Translations under genes and position numbers: made by a program
Origin: Gemmatimonadota bacterium
GTDB taxonomy: Bacteria > Gemmatimonadota > Gemmatimonadetes > Gemmatimonadales > GWC2-71-9
Direction: 5' to 3'
Assembly: GCA_003221895.1 (NCBI GenBank)
Contig: QHUJ01000120.1
Coordinates: 26,503-90,502 of the forward strand
Length of the DNA: 64,000 nt
Part shown: piece by piece, positions 44,538 to 55,059 of the stretch
Numbering within the stretch: the stretch's first letter is position 1
How the letters are laid out: the number at the start of each line of letters is the position of its first letter
The notes under the pieces: model-generated
Database searches by the model: none
What the model was told of the DNA's origin: nothing
Seen by the model: the letters and a program-made list of their open reading frames with translations, nothing else

Positions 44538-47500
44538 CAGTGGGCGCTCGTCGCTTTCGCCGCGAGGGCCGGCTCCGCCGGCGCCGGCGTCGTTTTTGCC
44601 CCCTTCGCCTCAGATGCTTTCTTGCCAAAGCTCCAGCGTTGGGTCCAGGCGTAGAGTCCCGGAATGATGAACAACCCGACGACCGTTGCGATGAGCATCC
44701 CGAAGACCACCGCCGTGCCCATCACGTTCTGGGACGCGGCCCCGGAGCCGCTCGCCCGCATCAGCGGGACGCAGCCCAGGATGAACGCGAACGCGGTCAT
44801 GAGGATGGGGCGGAACCGCAGCTTCGCCCCTTCCAGCGCGGCGTCTTCGATGGGCGATCCCTGGTCCCGCTTCATTTTCGCGAACTCCACGATCAGGATC
44901 GCGTTTTTCGCGGCAAGCCCGATGAGCATGATCAGACCGACCTGGACGTAGACGTTGTTGTCGAAGCGGAACACCCAGGCGCCGAGGAACGCGCCGAGCG
45001 CGACCAGCGGCGTATCGAGCAGCACTGCCCAGGGGAGCCGCCAGCTTTCGTACTGCGCCGCGAGCAGCAGGAAGACGAACACAATGGCGAGAATGAAGGT
45101 CGGCGCGGCCGGCGGAGCGACCTTCTCCTGATACGACATCCCCGAGTAGGCAAAGCTCATCTCGGACGGCAACACGGTGTGCGCCACCGTCTCGAGCGCG
45201 TGCATCGCCTGCTTGGAGCTGTAGCCCGGTGCCGGCACGCCGCTGATCTCCACCGACCGGAACAGATTGAACCGCGTGGTGATCTCTGTTCCCGACGAGG
45301 GCGTGACGTGGAGGAGTGTCGACAGGGGCACCATGTCCGACGTGGTCTTACTGCGAACATAGAGCTGGCCGATGTTTTCCGGCTTTACGCGAAATGCCGG
45401 CTCTGCCTGAACGTACACGCGGTACAACCGGCCGAATCGATTGAAATCGTTGACGTAGGCACCGCCCATGAACGCCGACAATGCCGAGAACACATCATTG
45501 ATCGGCACGCCCAGCTCACGCGCCTTTTCACGGTCGAGCTGGACCGAGACTTGGGGAGTCGTCGGGTTGAACGAGGTGAAGAGGTTCGCCAGCTCGGGCC
45601 GTTGGCGCGCCTCGGTCAGGAACGCCTGCGTCTGCCGGCCCAGATCCTCTACCGTCAGCGTGCCGCTCCGGTCCTGCAGCAGGAAATTGAATCCGCCCGC
45701 CGCTCCGAAGCCGGAGATCGTCGGCGGCATGAATGGGAAGGCCACCGCGCCGGGAAGCTGCGCCAGGGCCGCGCCCACGGTCCGCTGAATCCCCGCGACG
45801 TGCAGGGCTTTCCCCTTGCGCTCCTCCCACGGCTTGAGCCGGCAGAAGAACGAGCCGAACTCCGGGCTGAAGCTGTTGGTGAGCATACCCAACCCGCCGA
45901 TGGCGTTGCACGCGTCGACGCCCTCGGTCTGCGCGAGGATGCCTTCGATCTGCCGGAGCACGGCGTCGGTGCGCTGCAGCGAGGAGCCGAGCGGCAGCTG
46001 GACGTTGATCATGAAGATGCCCTGATCCTCGTCGGGCACGAACCCGCCGGGGAGCACGCGCGCCAAGCCCCCCGTCAGCACCGTCGCGATCCCGATCACG
46101 CCGAGCGCGAGGACGGCGCGCCGCACGAAGATCCGCGAGACCTTCACGTAGCCGGTCGTGGTGCGCTCGAACACGCGGTTGAACCAGCCGAAGAATTTCC
46201 CCAGCGGACCCTTGGGGGGCCCGTGACTGGCCTTCAAGATCATGGCCGACAACGCCGGCGACAGCGACAGCGCGCTGAACGCCGACAGGAGCACCGAGAT
46301 CGCGATCGTGAGCGCGAACTGCTGGTACAGGCGCCCCGTGAGTCCTCCGAGCAAGGCGACCGGGACGAACACCGCGCACAGAATGAGCGCGATGGCCACC
46401 ACGGGCCCGGATACCTCTTTCATCGCCTGGACCGTGGCCTCCTCCGGAGTCTTGCCGTGCTCGATGTGGTGCATGACGGCTTCGACCACCACGATCGCGT
46501 CGTCCACCACGATGCCGATCGCGAGCACCAAGCCGAACATCGTGAGCGTATTGAGCGAGAAGCCCAGCAAGGGGAAGAAGATGAACGTGCCGATGAGCGA
46601 CACCGGCACGGTCAACAACGGGATCAGGGTGGCCCGAAGGTTCTGCAAGAAGATGAAGACCACCAGCGTGACGAGGATGAACGCCTCAATCAGGGTGTGC
46701 AGGATCGACTCGATCGAGGCCTCGACGGCGGGTGTGGTGTCGTACGTGATCTTATAGTCCATGTCCGCCGGGAAGAACTTCTTCAGCTCGTCGAGCGTGT
46801 GATAAATGCCCTCGGCGGATTTGAGCTGGTTGGCTCCCGGCAGCAGATACACGGCCAGCACACCCGCGGGCTTGCCGTCCAGCCTCCCGAACGAGCGGTA
46901 GTTCTCGCTTCCCAGCTGCGTGCGTCCGACGTCGCGGACGCGCACGATTCCCGCCCCCGTCTGCCGCACGATGATGTTGTCGAACTCCTCCGCGGTCACG
47001 AGGCGGCCCGGCGCGCGCACCGTGTAGGTGAACTCCTGACCCGGCGGTGCGGGCTCGTCGCCCACTTTTCCGGCAGGCGCCTGCAGGTTCTGCTCCTTGA
47101 TCGCGGAGATGACATCCGCGGCCGTGAGCCCGAGCGTCGCCAGCCGGTCGGGCCGCAGCCAGATGCGCATGCCGTATTCCGCGCCGCCGTACAGATCGAC
47201 CTGGGCGACGCCCGGGATGCGGAGGATCGCATCCCGGACGTTGATCATCGCGTAGTTGTTGAGGAACTGAGCGTCGTAGGTGCCGTTGGGCGAATAGAGC
47301 GAGATGACGTTCAGGATGCTCGGGTTGATCTTCTTGACGGTCACACCTTGCTGCGTCACTTCCTGCGGCAGTCGCGACTGCGCCTGCGAGACCCGGTTCT
47401 GCGTCAGCACGTTGGCCATGTCGCGATTCATTTCGACTTCGAACGACACATCGAGCAGCATGCGGCCGTCGCTCGTGTTGAGCGACTTCATGTAGATCAT

Positions 47501-47722
47501 GTTGTCGACGCCGTTGACCTGCTGCTCGATCGGCGTGGCCACCGACTGCTCCACGACTTCGGCTGAGGCGCCGGGATATGTGGTCTCAACGCGGATCGTG
47601 GGTGGCGCGAGGCTCGGGTACTGCTCGATGGGGAGCTTCTGCAACGTGGCCAGGCCGAGCAAAACGATCACGATCGAGATGACGATGGCGACCGTGGGCC
47701 TTCGGATGAAGAAATCAGCCAT
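44537..47722 (-). CDS. RND multidrug efflux pump, HAE1 (AcrB/MexB) family
   Basis: The 1061-residue inner-membrane pump exports hydrophobic compounds using the proton gradient. It begins [20 protein letters not shown]. The TM4 proton relay aspartates are in [20 protein letters not shown] and the TM10 lysine in [19 protein letters not shown], so transport should be active. Large periplasmic loops lie between TM1-2 and TM7-8. Length is normal for AcrB homologues (about 1050). The adaptor stop lies 3 bp upstream of its start. No TetR-type local regulator is seen. Confidence 0.95.
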   Translation of the reverse strand: MADFFIRRPTVAIVISIVIVLLGLATLQKLPIEQYPSLAPPTIRVETTYPGASAEVVEQSVATPIEQQVNGVDNMIYMKSLNTSDGRMLLDVSFEVEMNRDMANVLTQNRVSQAQSRLPQEVTQQGVTVKKINPSILNVISLYSPNGTYDAQFLNNYAMINVRDAILRIPGVAQVDLYGGAEYGMRIWLRPDRLATLGLTAADVISAIKEQNLQAPAGKVGDEPAPPGQEFTYTVRAPGRLVTAEEFDNIIVRQTGAGIVRVRDVGRTQLGSENYRSFGRLDGKPAGVLAVYLLPGANQLKSAEGIYHTLDELKKFFPADMDYKITYDTTPAVEASIESILHTLIEAFILVTLVVFIFLQNLRATLIPLLTVPVSLIGTFIFFPLLGFSLNTLTMFGLVLAIGIVVDDAIVVVEAVMHHIEHGKTPEEATVQAMKEVSGPVVAIALILCAVFVPVALLGGLTGRLYQQFALTIAISVLLSAFSALSLSPALSAMILKASHGPPKGPLGKFFGWFNRVFERTTTGYVKVSRIFVRRAVLALGVIGIATVLTGGLARVLPGGFVPDEDQGIFMINVQLPLGSSLQRTDAVLRQIEGILAQTEGVDACNAIGGLGMLTNSFSPEFGSFFCRLKPWEERKGKALHVAGIQRTVGAALAQLPGAVAFPFMPPTISGFGAAGGFNFLLQDRSGTLTVEDLGRQTQAFLTEARQRPELANLFTSFNPTTPQVSVQLDREKARELGVPINDVFSALSAFMGGAYVNDFNRFGRLYRVYVQAEPAFRVKPENIGQLYVRSKTTSDMVPLSTLLHVTPSSGTEITTRFNLFRSVEISGVPAPGYSSKQAMHALETVAHTVLPSEMSFAYSGMSYQEKVAPPAAPTFILAIVFVFLLLAAQYESWRLPWAVLLDTPLVALGAFLGAWVFRFDNNVYVQVGLIMLIGLAAKNAILIVEFAKMKRDQGSPIEDAALEGAKLRFRPILMTAFAFILGCVPLMRASGSGAASQNVMGTAVVFGMLIATVVGLFIIPGLYAWTQRWSFGKKASEAKGAKTTPAPAEPALAAKATSAH

Positions 47723-47725
47723 CGA

Positions 47726-48901
47726 TCAGTGCCGGGTTGAGGTGTCTGACACTTGTGACGCGGGCGTGGTATCGGCCGTCGCCGCCGCACGCGTGGCGCG
47801 TACCTTCACGCCGGGCCGCACCTTTTGCATTCCTTCGACCACGATCACCGTGCCTGCCACGAGCCCCGAATCCACCACCCAGTCGCTTCCGACCCGTGCC
47901 CCCGCCTTGACCGGGCGCACCTCGATCGTGCTGTCGGGCTTGAGCACGCCCACACTGAACGTGCCCTGCATTTCCCGCACTGCCCGTTGCGGCACCAGGA
48001 TTGCGTTGGTTCGGGTCGTGACTGGCGCCCGGACGCGCCCGAACTGTCCCGGCCGGAGGAATCCGGTTGGATTGGGAAACAGCGCTTCGATCCCGAGTGT
48101 CCCGGTCGCCGGATCGATGTTGCGATCGACGGTCACCACGGTGCCCTTATGGTCGAAGACCGAACCATCGGCCAGCACCAGCTCGAGCCGCCCTTCCCGC
48201 CTCGCGGCCCTGGGCGCCGAATCGCCCAGCGCCCGCCGCAGGACGAGGTACTCCTGCTCCGAAATCCGGAACTTGACCTTGATCGTGTCCACCTGTGAGA
48301 CGACGGTCAGGAGCGTCGGTCCGGGACTGCCAACGAGAGACCCAACATCCGCCTGGGCCACGCCGGCCAGTCCGGTGATGGGACTCGTGATCTTGGCATA
48401 GTCGAGGTTGAGCTGAGCCGTCTTCATGGCGGCGCGGGCAGCGGCCACCTGTCCTTCCGCGCCCTGCTCTGCGGCGACCGCGTGATCGAGGTCCTGCCGG
48501 CTGACGGCGTTGCGCTCGGCGAGCGGCCGTAAGCGGGCGACGTCGGTGTTGGCTTTCGAGAGACCTGCCTGCGCCTGGCTGAGGGTGGCCCGAGCCTGCG
48601 CGACTGCGGACTGGTATTCCTGGGGATCGATTTGGAATAGCAGCTCACCGCGGCGTACCAACGTCCCTTCCTTATATGCCTTTTGCGTCAGGAACCCCTT
48701 CACCCGCGCGCGGATCTCGACGTCGTTTGCGCCGGAGGTTTGTGCCGCCCATTCCACTACGATGGGAACGTCGCGCACCTGCACCGGCGCCACGACGACA
48801 TCGACAACACTGGGGGCGGCCTTGGCGCCGCCACCACCACATCCCGCGGCACATAGCGTGACGGCGCAGCCGACCGCGGCGGCCCGGAGCATCACGGACA
48901 T
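47726..48901 (-). CDS. RND efflux periplasmic adaptor (membrane fusion protein)
   Basis: The 391-residue adaptor links pump and channel. A signal peptide with a possible lipobox (CAAGC) is followed by a Gly-rich start. Then come a lipoyl half-motif (VEIRARVKGFLTQKAYKEGT), a helical hairpin (ARATLSQAQAGLSKANTDVA), the second lipoyl half (LDYAKITSPITGLAGVAQAD), a beta-barrel and a membrane-proximal domain. ATG at 48901 with GGGGGAG 8 nt upstream was preferred over an upstream in-frame start at 48940, because it gives a clean signal peptide. It is the first gene of the efflux operon. Confidence 0.93.
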   Translation of the reverse strand: MSVMLRAAAVGCAVTLCAAGCGGGGAKAAPSVVDVVVAPVQVRDVPIVVEWAAQTSGANDVEIRARVKGFLTQKAYKEGTLVRRGELLFQIDPQEYQSAVAQARATLSQAQAGLSKANTDVARLRPLAERNAVSRQDLDHAVAAEQGAEGQVAAARAAMKTAQLNLDYAKITSPITGLAGVAQADVGSLVGSPGPTLLTVVSQVDTIKVKFRISEQEYLVLRRALGDSAPRAARREGRLELVLADGSVFDHKGTVVTVDRNIDPATGTLGIEALFPNPTGFLRPGQFGRVRAPVTTRTNAILVPQRAVREMQGTFSVGVLKPDSTIEVRPVKAGARVGSDWVVDSGLVAGTVIVVEGMQKVRPGVKVRATRAAATADTTPASQVSDTSTRH

Positions 48902-49062
48902 AGCAAGTGCTCCCCCGTTTCGGGTTGAGAGGTGCCTCAAAAATCAATGTCACTTGCGGCATATGGAGATGGAATAGAACAAAGGTCCAATACGGCGTGC
49001 GCCCGCCAGGGCGCAAACTACGCTGCGGCGCGCCTTCCCTTCCACACGAGCGGGAGCTTCCA
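48902..49062. promoter_or_regulatory. Divergent intergenic region between efflux operon and outer-membrane barrel gene
   Basis: This 161-bp gap is one of the two largest non-genic gaps and must hold promoters for both directions. It contains a separated inverted repeat, GCAAGTG at 48903-48909 and CACTTGC at 48951-48957, close to the adaptor start. The plus-strand gene has a GGGAG ribosome site at 49052-49056. I see no convincing consensus -35/-10 pair. The repeat could be an operator, but this is untested. Confidence 0.45.
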
Positions 49063-50376
49063 ATGCGTTCTCGGGTCACCGTCATCGGTCTCATTCTCGT
49101 GGCTACGGCCGCTCAGGCGCAGGCCCAGAAGAAGCATGAGCGACCGACTGGATTGCCGAAGAAGGTGGAGTGGACCTTCAATTTCGACGCCGGTCTCGGC
49201 GCATTCGGGTTCGGAAACTCGCTCTATACGGACGTCAGACCGGATCCCTCCGGTAACCTCAGCGACGACTGGTTCGAGAGCTACGCGAAGCCCGCCCTCT
49301 CAGCCCGGCTGCACGCCGGCAAGGGGGAGTTTTTTGGAAAGATCAGCGCTGTCGGGGAGCGCACGTACTCCGTTCCCCCGCCGCTCGTCGGCTCGGAAGC
49401 ATCCTCCTTCATGATCGAAGATCTCTACGTGGGCTGGCGCTCCGGCAAGGCACTGGCCGTCGGGGAGAACGCGCTCGAATTCACGTTCGGCCGCGCGCAG
49501 TACAAGATCGGTCACGGGCTGCTGCTGTGGGATGGCGGCGGCGAAGGCGGCACTCGCGGAGGCTTCTGGAGCAACGCGCGCAAGGCGTGGGCCCTCGCCG
49601 GCGTCGCTCGCTTCCACGCGAAGAAAAACACGCTCGAGGCCTTCTACCTCGATCGCAACGAGGTCCCCGAGTCCGAGAAGGGCACACGGGTGGCTGGCGG
49701 GAACTACGAACGCACCATCGGCAAGGCCACGACCCTCGGGGCGAGTTACTTGCACTTCATGTCCGACTCGACGCCCGCGCGCGACGGCATGAACGTCTTC
49801 AACCTGCGGGCCTACACCGCACCCCTGCGCAAACTCCCGAACCTCTCCTTCGAGGCCGAGTACGCACGCGAAGACAATGGCGACTTGAGAAAGTCCACGG
49901 CGTGGAATGTCCTGGGCGCCTACGAGCTGTCCAAGGTATCGTGGACGCCGAAGATCTCCTACCGCTATGCGTTCTTCCAGGGGGACGATCCCGCGACCCC
50001 CGCGAATGAGTCATTCGACATGCTGCTCCCCGGCTTTCACGACTGGGGCACCTGGTGGCAGGGGGAGATCGGTGGGGAGTACTTCCTCTCCAACTCGAAC
50101 CTCGTCTCGCACCAACTACGAGTGCATGTCAAGCCGAGCGGGTCGGTCAGCGGCGGCCTCATCGGCTACGCCTTCAAGCACGACCAACTGGTGGGTACCA
50201 ACACCTCCAAGGACGTCGCGACCGAGCTCGATGCGTACACCGATTGGAGCGTCAACAGCAACTTCATCGTGAGCTTCGTCGCCGCGCTCGCCCATCCACA
50301 GGCTGCGACCACCCAACAGTACAACCAGACGTCGAACCTCACTTACGGAATGATTTATGTCGCGTACGCCTACTAG
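49063..50376 (+). CDS. Outer-membrane beta-barrel protein (alginate-export/porin-like)
   Basis: A 437-residue exported barrel. The signal peptide (about residues 1-21) ends ATAAQAQAQ. The mature chain is a series of amphipathic strands with aromatic girdles, such as FEFTFGRAQYKIGHGLLLW-like segments and TPKISYRYAFFQGDDPATP, and it ends in YVAYAY. Segments like FMIEDLYVGWRSGKAL resemble alginate-export (AlgE-like) porins. No substrate is assignable. It precedes the amino-acid decarboxylase genes by 23 bp, so it may be the outer-membrane entry for their substrates. Confidence 0.8.
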   Translation: MRSRVTVIGLILVATAAQAQAQKKHERPTGLPKKVEWTFNFDAGLGAFGFGNSLYTDVRPDPSGNLSDDWFESYAKPALSARLHAGKGEFFGKISAVGERTYSVPPPLVGSEASSFMIEDLYVGWRSGKALAVGENALEFTFGRAQYKIGHGLLLWDGGGEGGTRGGFWSNARKAWALAGVARFHAKKNTLEAFYLDRNEVPESEKGTRVAGGNYERTIGKATTLGASYLHFMSDSTPARDGMNVFNLRAYTAPLRKLPNLSFEAEYAREDNGDLRKSTAWNVLGAYELSKVSWTPKISYRYAFFQGDDPATPANESFDMLLPGFHDWGTWWQGEIGGEYFLSNSNLVSHQLRVHVKPSGSVSGGLIGYAFKHDQLVGTNTSKDVATELDAYTDWSVNSNFIVSFVAALAHPQAATTQQYNQTSNLTYGMIYVAYAY

Positions 50377-50399
50377 GGCATGCACCGCGCGAGGTCGCC

Positions 50400-52712
50400 G
50401 TGATCGCCGGTGACGCGCGTCCGCTGACGCGCCGGGTGCTGATCGTCGACGACAAGCTGAACGGGGCGGGGACGACGTCGGCGGGCAGCCGGGCCGTGCG
50501 GACACTGGCCGCCGAGCTGCGCGGGCGCGGGATCGACGTGATCGAAGCGCTGTCCCTCGACGACGGCCGGGCGAACGTCGTCTCCGATGCCGCCATCCAC
50601 GGCGTATTCGTCAACTGGACCCTCGGCAAGAACGATGAGCGCACGCACTGCGAGGCGACTGAGCTGCTCCGCACCCTGCGGGCCCGCAACGCCAAGGTCC
50701 CCGTGTTCCTGATGGCGGACCGGAGCGTGGCGGGAACGGTCACCGTCGAAGTCGCGACGCTGGCCGACGAGTTCATTTGGATCCTCGAGGACACGGCAGC
50801 ATTCATCGGTGGTCGGGCCACGGCCGCGATCGAGCGCTACATCCAGGGCCTGCTCCCGCCCTTTGCCACGGCGCTCGCACGCTACGACCGCGACCGCGAG
50901 TACTCGTGGGCCGCTCCCGGCCACCAGGGCGGCGTCGCGTTTCTCAAGTCGCCGATCGGCCGCGCGTTCTTCGACTACTACGGCGAAAATCTGTTCCGCT
51001 CGGACATGGGGATCGAGCGCGCGGCACTCGGCTCGCTCCTTGGCCACCTGGGCCCCATCGGCGCGAGTGAGCGCTACGCCGCCCAGGTCTTCGGCGCGCA
51101 CCGGTCGTACTCGGTCCTGAACGGCACGTCGGGATCGAACCGGGCCATCATGAGCGCCTGTGTGGGCGACGGCGAGATCGCGCTGTGCGACCGCAATTGC
51201 CACAAGTCCATCGAGCAAGGCCTCGCCATCAGCGGGGGCATCCCCGTGTTCCTGCGCCCCACGCGCAACCGCTACGGCATCATCGGGCCGATCCCGCCGT
51301 CCCGGCTCGAGCCCAAGGCCATCGCGGAAAGCATCGCGCAAAACCCGCTGGCGAAGAGCGCGTCCGCCAAGCGCCCGGTCTACGCGGTGGTGACGAACTG
51401 CACCTACGATGGGATGTGCTACCACGCCAGCGACGCGCAGGAACGACTCGCGCAAAGCGTGGATCGCATCCACTTCGACGAAGCGTGGTACGCCTACGCG
51501 CGGTTCAATCCGATGTACAAGGACCGCCACGCGATGCGCGGCAATCCCGCCGAGCATCCCAAGGACGGCCCCACCGTATTCGCGACGCATTCCACGCATA
51601 AGCTGCTCGCTGCGCTCTCGCAGACCTCCTACATCCACATCAGGGACGGTCGCGGGGCGATCGATCACGGTCGCTTCAACGAAGCCTACGCCGCGCAGGC
51701 GAGCACGTCCCCGCTCTACGCGCTGATCGCCTCCAACGAAGTCGCCGCCGCGATGATGGACGGGCCGGCCGGTCAGACGCTGACGCAGGACGTGATCGAC
51801 GAGGCGGTGGCGTGCCGGTTGGCCGTCGCGCGCGTGCACCAGGAGTTCGTCGGGAAGAAGGACTGGTTCTTCGCGCCGTGGAACGCGACCGACGTCAAGG
51901 ACCCGAAGACAGGCAAGCGCATTCCGTTCCACGAGGCGCCGGCAAAACTGCTCTCCACGGAACCGGCGTGCTGGGTGCTGCATCCGGGTGAGCCGTGGCA
52001 CGGCTTCGACGACATCCCCGATAACTGGTGCATGCTCGACCCGATCAAGTTCGGCATCGTGTGCCCCGGCATGAAGCAGGATGGCGAATTCGACGCGCAG
52101 GGCATTCCCGCGGACATCGTCACCGCCTACCTCGCCCGGCACGGGATCGTGCCATCGCGCACGACCGACCACATGGTGCTCTTCCTCTTTTCAGTGGGGA
52201 TCACCAGGGGAAAATGGGGCACGCTGCTCAACACGCTGCTCGACTTCAAGACGGACTACGACAGCAATGCGCCACTCGCCGACGTGGTGCCCGGCGTCGC
52301 GGCCGCCGCACCCGAGCGGTACGCCGGGATGGGGCTCCGGGACCTGGGCAACGAGATGTGGGCCTATATGAAGGAAGGGCGGCAGGGATACTGGCAGGCC
52401 CAGGCCTATGCCACGCTCCCCACACCGGAGATGACGCCGCGGCGCGCGTTCCAGCGCCTGATGGCCGGCGACGCTGAGAAGGTCGCCCTCGACAAGATCG
52501 CGAATCGCGTCGTCGGGGTCGGCGTCATCCCCTACCCACCCGGAATTCCGATCGTGATGCCAGGCGAAAACATCGGCCCCGCGGACGGCCCCTGGCTCAC
52601 CTATCTGCGCGCGGTCCAGGAGTGGGGTGAGCGGTTCCCGGGCTTTGCCAAAGAAGTCGAAGGCACGGAAGAACACGATGGGGTCTACCACATCTACTGC
52701 GTAAAGCACTAG
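50400..52712 (+). CDS. AdiA-like Orn/Lys/Arg decarboxylase (probable arginine decarboxylase) with receiver-like wing domain
   Basis: A PLP enzyme of fold type I, 770 residues, that consumes a proton per amino acid decarboxylated. The N-terminal wing domain (residues about 10-130) is CheY-like, with Asp17-Asp18 but Asn72 at the phosphoacceptor position. The catalytic domain has WAAPGHQGGVAFLKSPIGR, ENLFRSDMGIERAALGSLL and CDRNCHKSIEQGLAISGG, and PLP lysine 401 in FATHSTHKLLAALSQTS. These blocks match E. coli AdiA closely. GTG at 50400 with GAGG 5 nt upstream is the start; the frame is open further upstream inside the barrel gene. It is followed by an antiporter. Confidence 0.9.
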   Translation: MIAGDARPLTRRVLIVDDKLNGAGTTSAGSRAVRTLAAELRGRGIDVIEALSLDDGRANVVSDAAIHGVFVNWTLGKNDERTHCEATELLRTLRARNAKVPVFLMADRSVAGTVTVEVATLADEFIWILEDTAAFIGGRATAAIERYIQGLLPPFATALARYDRDREYSWAAPGHQGGVAFLKSPIGRAFFDYYGENLFRSDMGIERAALGSLLGHLGPIGASERYAAQVFGAHRSYSVLNGTSGSNRAIMSACVGDGEIALCDRNCHKSIEQGLAISGGIPVFLRPTRNRYGIIGPIPPSRLEPKAIAESIAQNPLAKSASAKRPVYAVVTNCTYDGMCYHASDAQERLAQSVDRIHFDEAWYAYARFNPMYKDRHAMRGNPAEHPKDGPTVFATHSTHKLLAALSQTSYIHIRDGRGAIDHGRFNEAYAAQASTSPLYALIASNEVAAAMMDGPAGQTLTQDVIDEAVACRLAVARVHQEFVGKKDWFFAPWNATDVKDPKTGKRIPFHEAPAKLLSTEPACWVLHPGEPWHGFDDIPDNWCMLDPIKFGIVCPGMKQDGEFDAQGIPADIVTAYLARHGIVPSRTTDHMVLFLFSVGITRGKWGTLLNTLLDFKTDYDSNAPLADVVPGVAAAAPERYAGMGLRDLGNEMWAYMKEGRQGYWQAQAYATLPTPEMTPRRAFQRLMAGDAEKVALDKIANRVVGVGVIPYPPGIPIVMPGENIGPADGPWLTYLRAVQEWGERFPGFAKEVEGTEEHDGVYHIYCVKH

Positions 52713-52738
52713 GAAGACACGGCTCAAGGGAGGAGACA

Positions 52739-54100
52739 GTGGCAACAACGACGAAGAAGATGTCACTCGTCCAGCTCACGTTTATCGTGGCCGTGAACAT
52801 GATGGGCTCCGGGATCATCATGCTGCCGACGAACATGGCGCAGGTCGGCGCGATCTCACTGCTCTCGTGGGGAGTGACCGCGCTCGGCTCGATGGCAATC
52901 GCATATGGCTTCGCGCAGGCCGGCATCTTTAATCAGCGCCCCGGCGGCATGTCGGCATACGCTGAAGATGCCTACGGTAAAGACGGATACTTCGTCGTCT
53001 TCTTCCTCTACTTCCTCTCCCTCGCGATTGGCAACGTGGCGATCGGGATCTCCGCCGTGGGCTATCTGGCTGCCTTCTTCCCGTGGCTCGCTTCCGCGCC
53101 GATCGCCACATGCCTCGGGGTGATCGCGCTGCTCTGGCTCACCACAGTTGCCAATTTCGGCGGTCCCTCCGTCACCGGACGGATCGGCTCCATCACGGTC
53201 TGGGGAGTCATCCTCCCGGTCGGCCTGCTCTCGATCATCGGATGGTTCTGGTTCAGCGGCGCCACGTTCTCGGCGGCGTGGAATCCCCAGGGGCTCAGCC
53301 TGGGTCAAGGGATCGGCTCGAGCATCTCGCTCACGCTCTGGGCCTTCCTCGGGATGGAGTCAGCGGCGCAAAACTCGGATGCGGTCGAGAACCCGAAACG
53401 CGACGTGCCCCTCGCCTGCCTGTTCGGCACGCTGGGCGCGGGCGTCATCTACATCCTCTCGACGACCGTGATACAAGGCATCGTGCCCAACGAGGAGCTG
53501 GCCAAGTCCACCGGTCCGTTCGGCACCGCCTATGAACACATGTTCAATCCGACCGTCGGGCGCATCATCATGGTGCTGGCCGTGCTCGCGTGTCTTGGCT
53601 CCCTGCTCGGCTGGCAGTTCACGATCGCCCAGACGGGCAAGGCCGCCGCGGAAGGGCGCATGTTCCCGAAGCTCTTCGCGAAAGTGAACGCGAGGGGCGC
53701 CCCCCTCGCCGGTATGCTCGTGCTGGGTGTGGTCCAGACAGTGCTCGCGTTGTCCACGATCTCGCCCAGTTTGAGCAAGCAGTTCAGCAAGCTCGTCAAC
53801 CTTGCGGTCGTCACCAACGTGATCCCCTACATCATTGCGCTGTCCGCTCTCGGGGTGATGATGAAGATGAACAATGCCCCGCAGAGCACCTATCGGCGCA
53901 ACATGACGATCGCACTGATCGCGATGCTCTACAGCACGTACGCGCTCTTTGCCTCGGGGTTCGAAGCGGTGATGGGAGGCATGCTGGTCGCCTCGGTCAC
54001 CTACATCATCTGGGGGTTCATCGCGTACCGGTTCGTCGACAAGAAATCGACGCCGCGCACCGGGGGCATGGAGCCGGTTCCCGCGCAGGTCCGAGTCTGA
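52739..54100 (+). CDS. APC-family amino-acid/polyamine antiporter, PotE-like
   Basis: A 453-residue transporter with 12 predicted helices. It matches PotE (putrescine-ornithine antiporter) more than AdiC: VAVNMMGSGIIMLPTNMAQV in TM1, TVANFGG then GSITVWGVILPV, LTLWAFLGMESAAQNSDAVE in TM6, LGSLLGWQFTIAQTGKAAAE in TM8 and TISPSLSKQFSKLVNLAVVT. GTG at 52739 follows an AGGAG ribosome site. Directly downstream of an AdiA-like decarboxylase, it probably exchanges the substrate amino acid for its amine product. The mismatch between an Arg-type enzyme and an Orn-type antiporter leaves the substrate open. Confidence 0.9.
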   Translation: MATTTKKMSLVQLTFIVAVNMMGSGIIMLPTNMAQVGAISLLSWGVTALGSMAIAYGFAQAGIFNQRPGGMSAYAEDAYGKDGYFVVFFLYFLSLAIGNVAIGISAVGYLAAFFPWLASAPIATCLGVIALLWLTTVANFGGPSVTGRIGSITVWGVILPVGLLSIIGWFWFSGATFSAAWNPQGLSLGQGIGSSISLTLWAFLGMESAAQNSDAVENPKRDVPLACLFGTLGAGVIYILSTTVIQGIVPNEELAKSTGPFGTAYEHMFNPTVGRIIMVLAVLACLGSLLGWQFTIAQTGKAAAEGRMFPKLFAKVNARGAPLAGMLVLGVVQTVLALSTISPSLSKQFSKLVNLAVVTNVIPYIIALSALGVMMKMNNAPQSTYRRNMTIALIAMLYSTYALFASGFEAVMGGMLVASVTYIIWGFIAYRFVDKKSTPRTGGMEPVPAQVRV

Positions 54101-54114
54101 AAGGAGCAGAGGTC

Positions 54115-55038
54115 ATGCAACGACGCATCACAATCGCGGCCTGCGCCATCGCCTGCCTCGCGATCGCGTCACCCGCACCAGCCCAAAAAGCTGCGGCACC
54201 GGCGTCGCCCACTCTCGCGCGCATCAAGCAGAGTGGCAAGATCCGGTTCGGCTATCAACCCGACGCGCGGCCGTTTTCGTACCGCGACCAGTCTGGAAAC
54301 GCCGCCGGATTCACGGTGGCGCTGTGCCAGAAGATCGGCGACGCGGTAAAGGCTCAGCTGGGCCTGCAAACCTTGACCGTCGAATGGGTGCCCCTCGGCG
54401 CCGCTGATCGGTTCGACGCCGTACGCACGGGCAAGGTCGACGCCTTCTGTGCCGCCGACACCGACACGTGGAGCCGCAGGGAGGCCGTCGATTTCTCCTT
54501 CCCCGTCTTTCCTGGTGGAATCGGCGCGCTACTGCGTAAGGACGCCCCCGATCGTCTGTCGGAGGTCCTGAACCAGAAACCGCCGTCCAGCCCGACCTGG
54601 CGGGCGTCGGCGGGCCAGCTGCTGCAGACCCAGACATTCACGTTCATCAAGGGCACGACCGCCGAGCCGTGGCTAGCCGGCAAGCTGCACGACTTCAAGC
54701 TCGCCACGAAGACGACGCCGGTGACGGGCTATGACGAAGGAATCACAGCAGTCGTGAAGCGCGGGGCCGGCGTGTTTTTCGCCGACCGCGCCATCCTGCT
54801 CGATGCCATCGCTCACAATCCCTCGGGAAAAGACCTCGAAGTGTTGGACCGGTACTTCACCTACGAGGCGTTCGCGTTGCCGCTCCCCAAGGGCGACGAC
54901 GGCTTTACCACGCTCGTGAATCACACGCTCAGCCGGCTGTATCCGACGCCCGAATTCAGGGCGCTCTACGTCCAGTGGTTCGGCGAGCCGGATGCGACCG
55001 CGCTGTCGTTCTATCGGTGGAGCACACGGCCGGAGTGA
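54115..55038 (+). CDS. Periplasmic amino-acid-binding protein (SBP_bac_3), without ABC partner
   Basis: A 307-residue exported protein. The signal peptide (about residues 1-23) ends SPAPAQ. The family-3 solute-binding fold follows: LARIKQSGKIRFGYQPDARP then FSYRDQSGNAAGFTVALCQK, FDAVRTGKVDAFCAADTDTW and VDFSFPVFPGGIGALLRK. These resemble polar amino-acid binders. No permease or ATPase gene is near, so it may serve a transporter elsewhere or work as a sensor or substrate buffer. It sits between two decarboxylase-antiporter modules, 14 bp after the first and 21 bp before the second. Confidence 0.88.
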   Translation: MQRRITIAACAIACLAIASPAPAQKAAAPASPTLARIKQSGKIRFGYQPDARPFSYRDQSGNAAGFTVALCQKIGDAVKAQLGLQTLTVEWVPLGAADRFDAVRTGKVDAFCAADTDTWSRREAVDFSFPVFPGGIGALLRKDAPDRLSEVLNQKPPSSPTWRASAGQLLQTQTFTFIKGTTAEPWLAGKLHDFKLATKTTPVTGYDEGITAVVKRGAGVFFADRAILLDAIAHNPSGKDLEVLDRYFTYEAFALPLPKGDDGFTTLVNHTLSRLYPTPEFRALYVQWFGEPDATALSFYRWSTRPE

Positions 55039-55059
55039 CCGCCGCGAGGAGTCAGTGAT

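Noticed and set aside
44540..47566. 1008-codon plus-strand open frame opposite the RND pump
   Set aside because: Despite its length it mirrors the RND gene and is His/Arg/Glu-rich, as antisense frames of membrane proteins are here.
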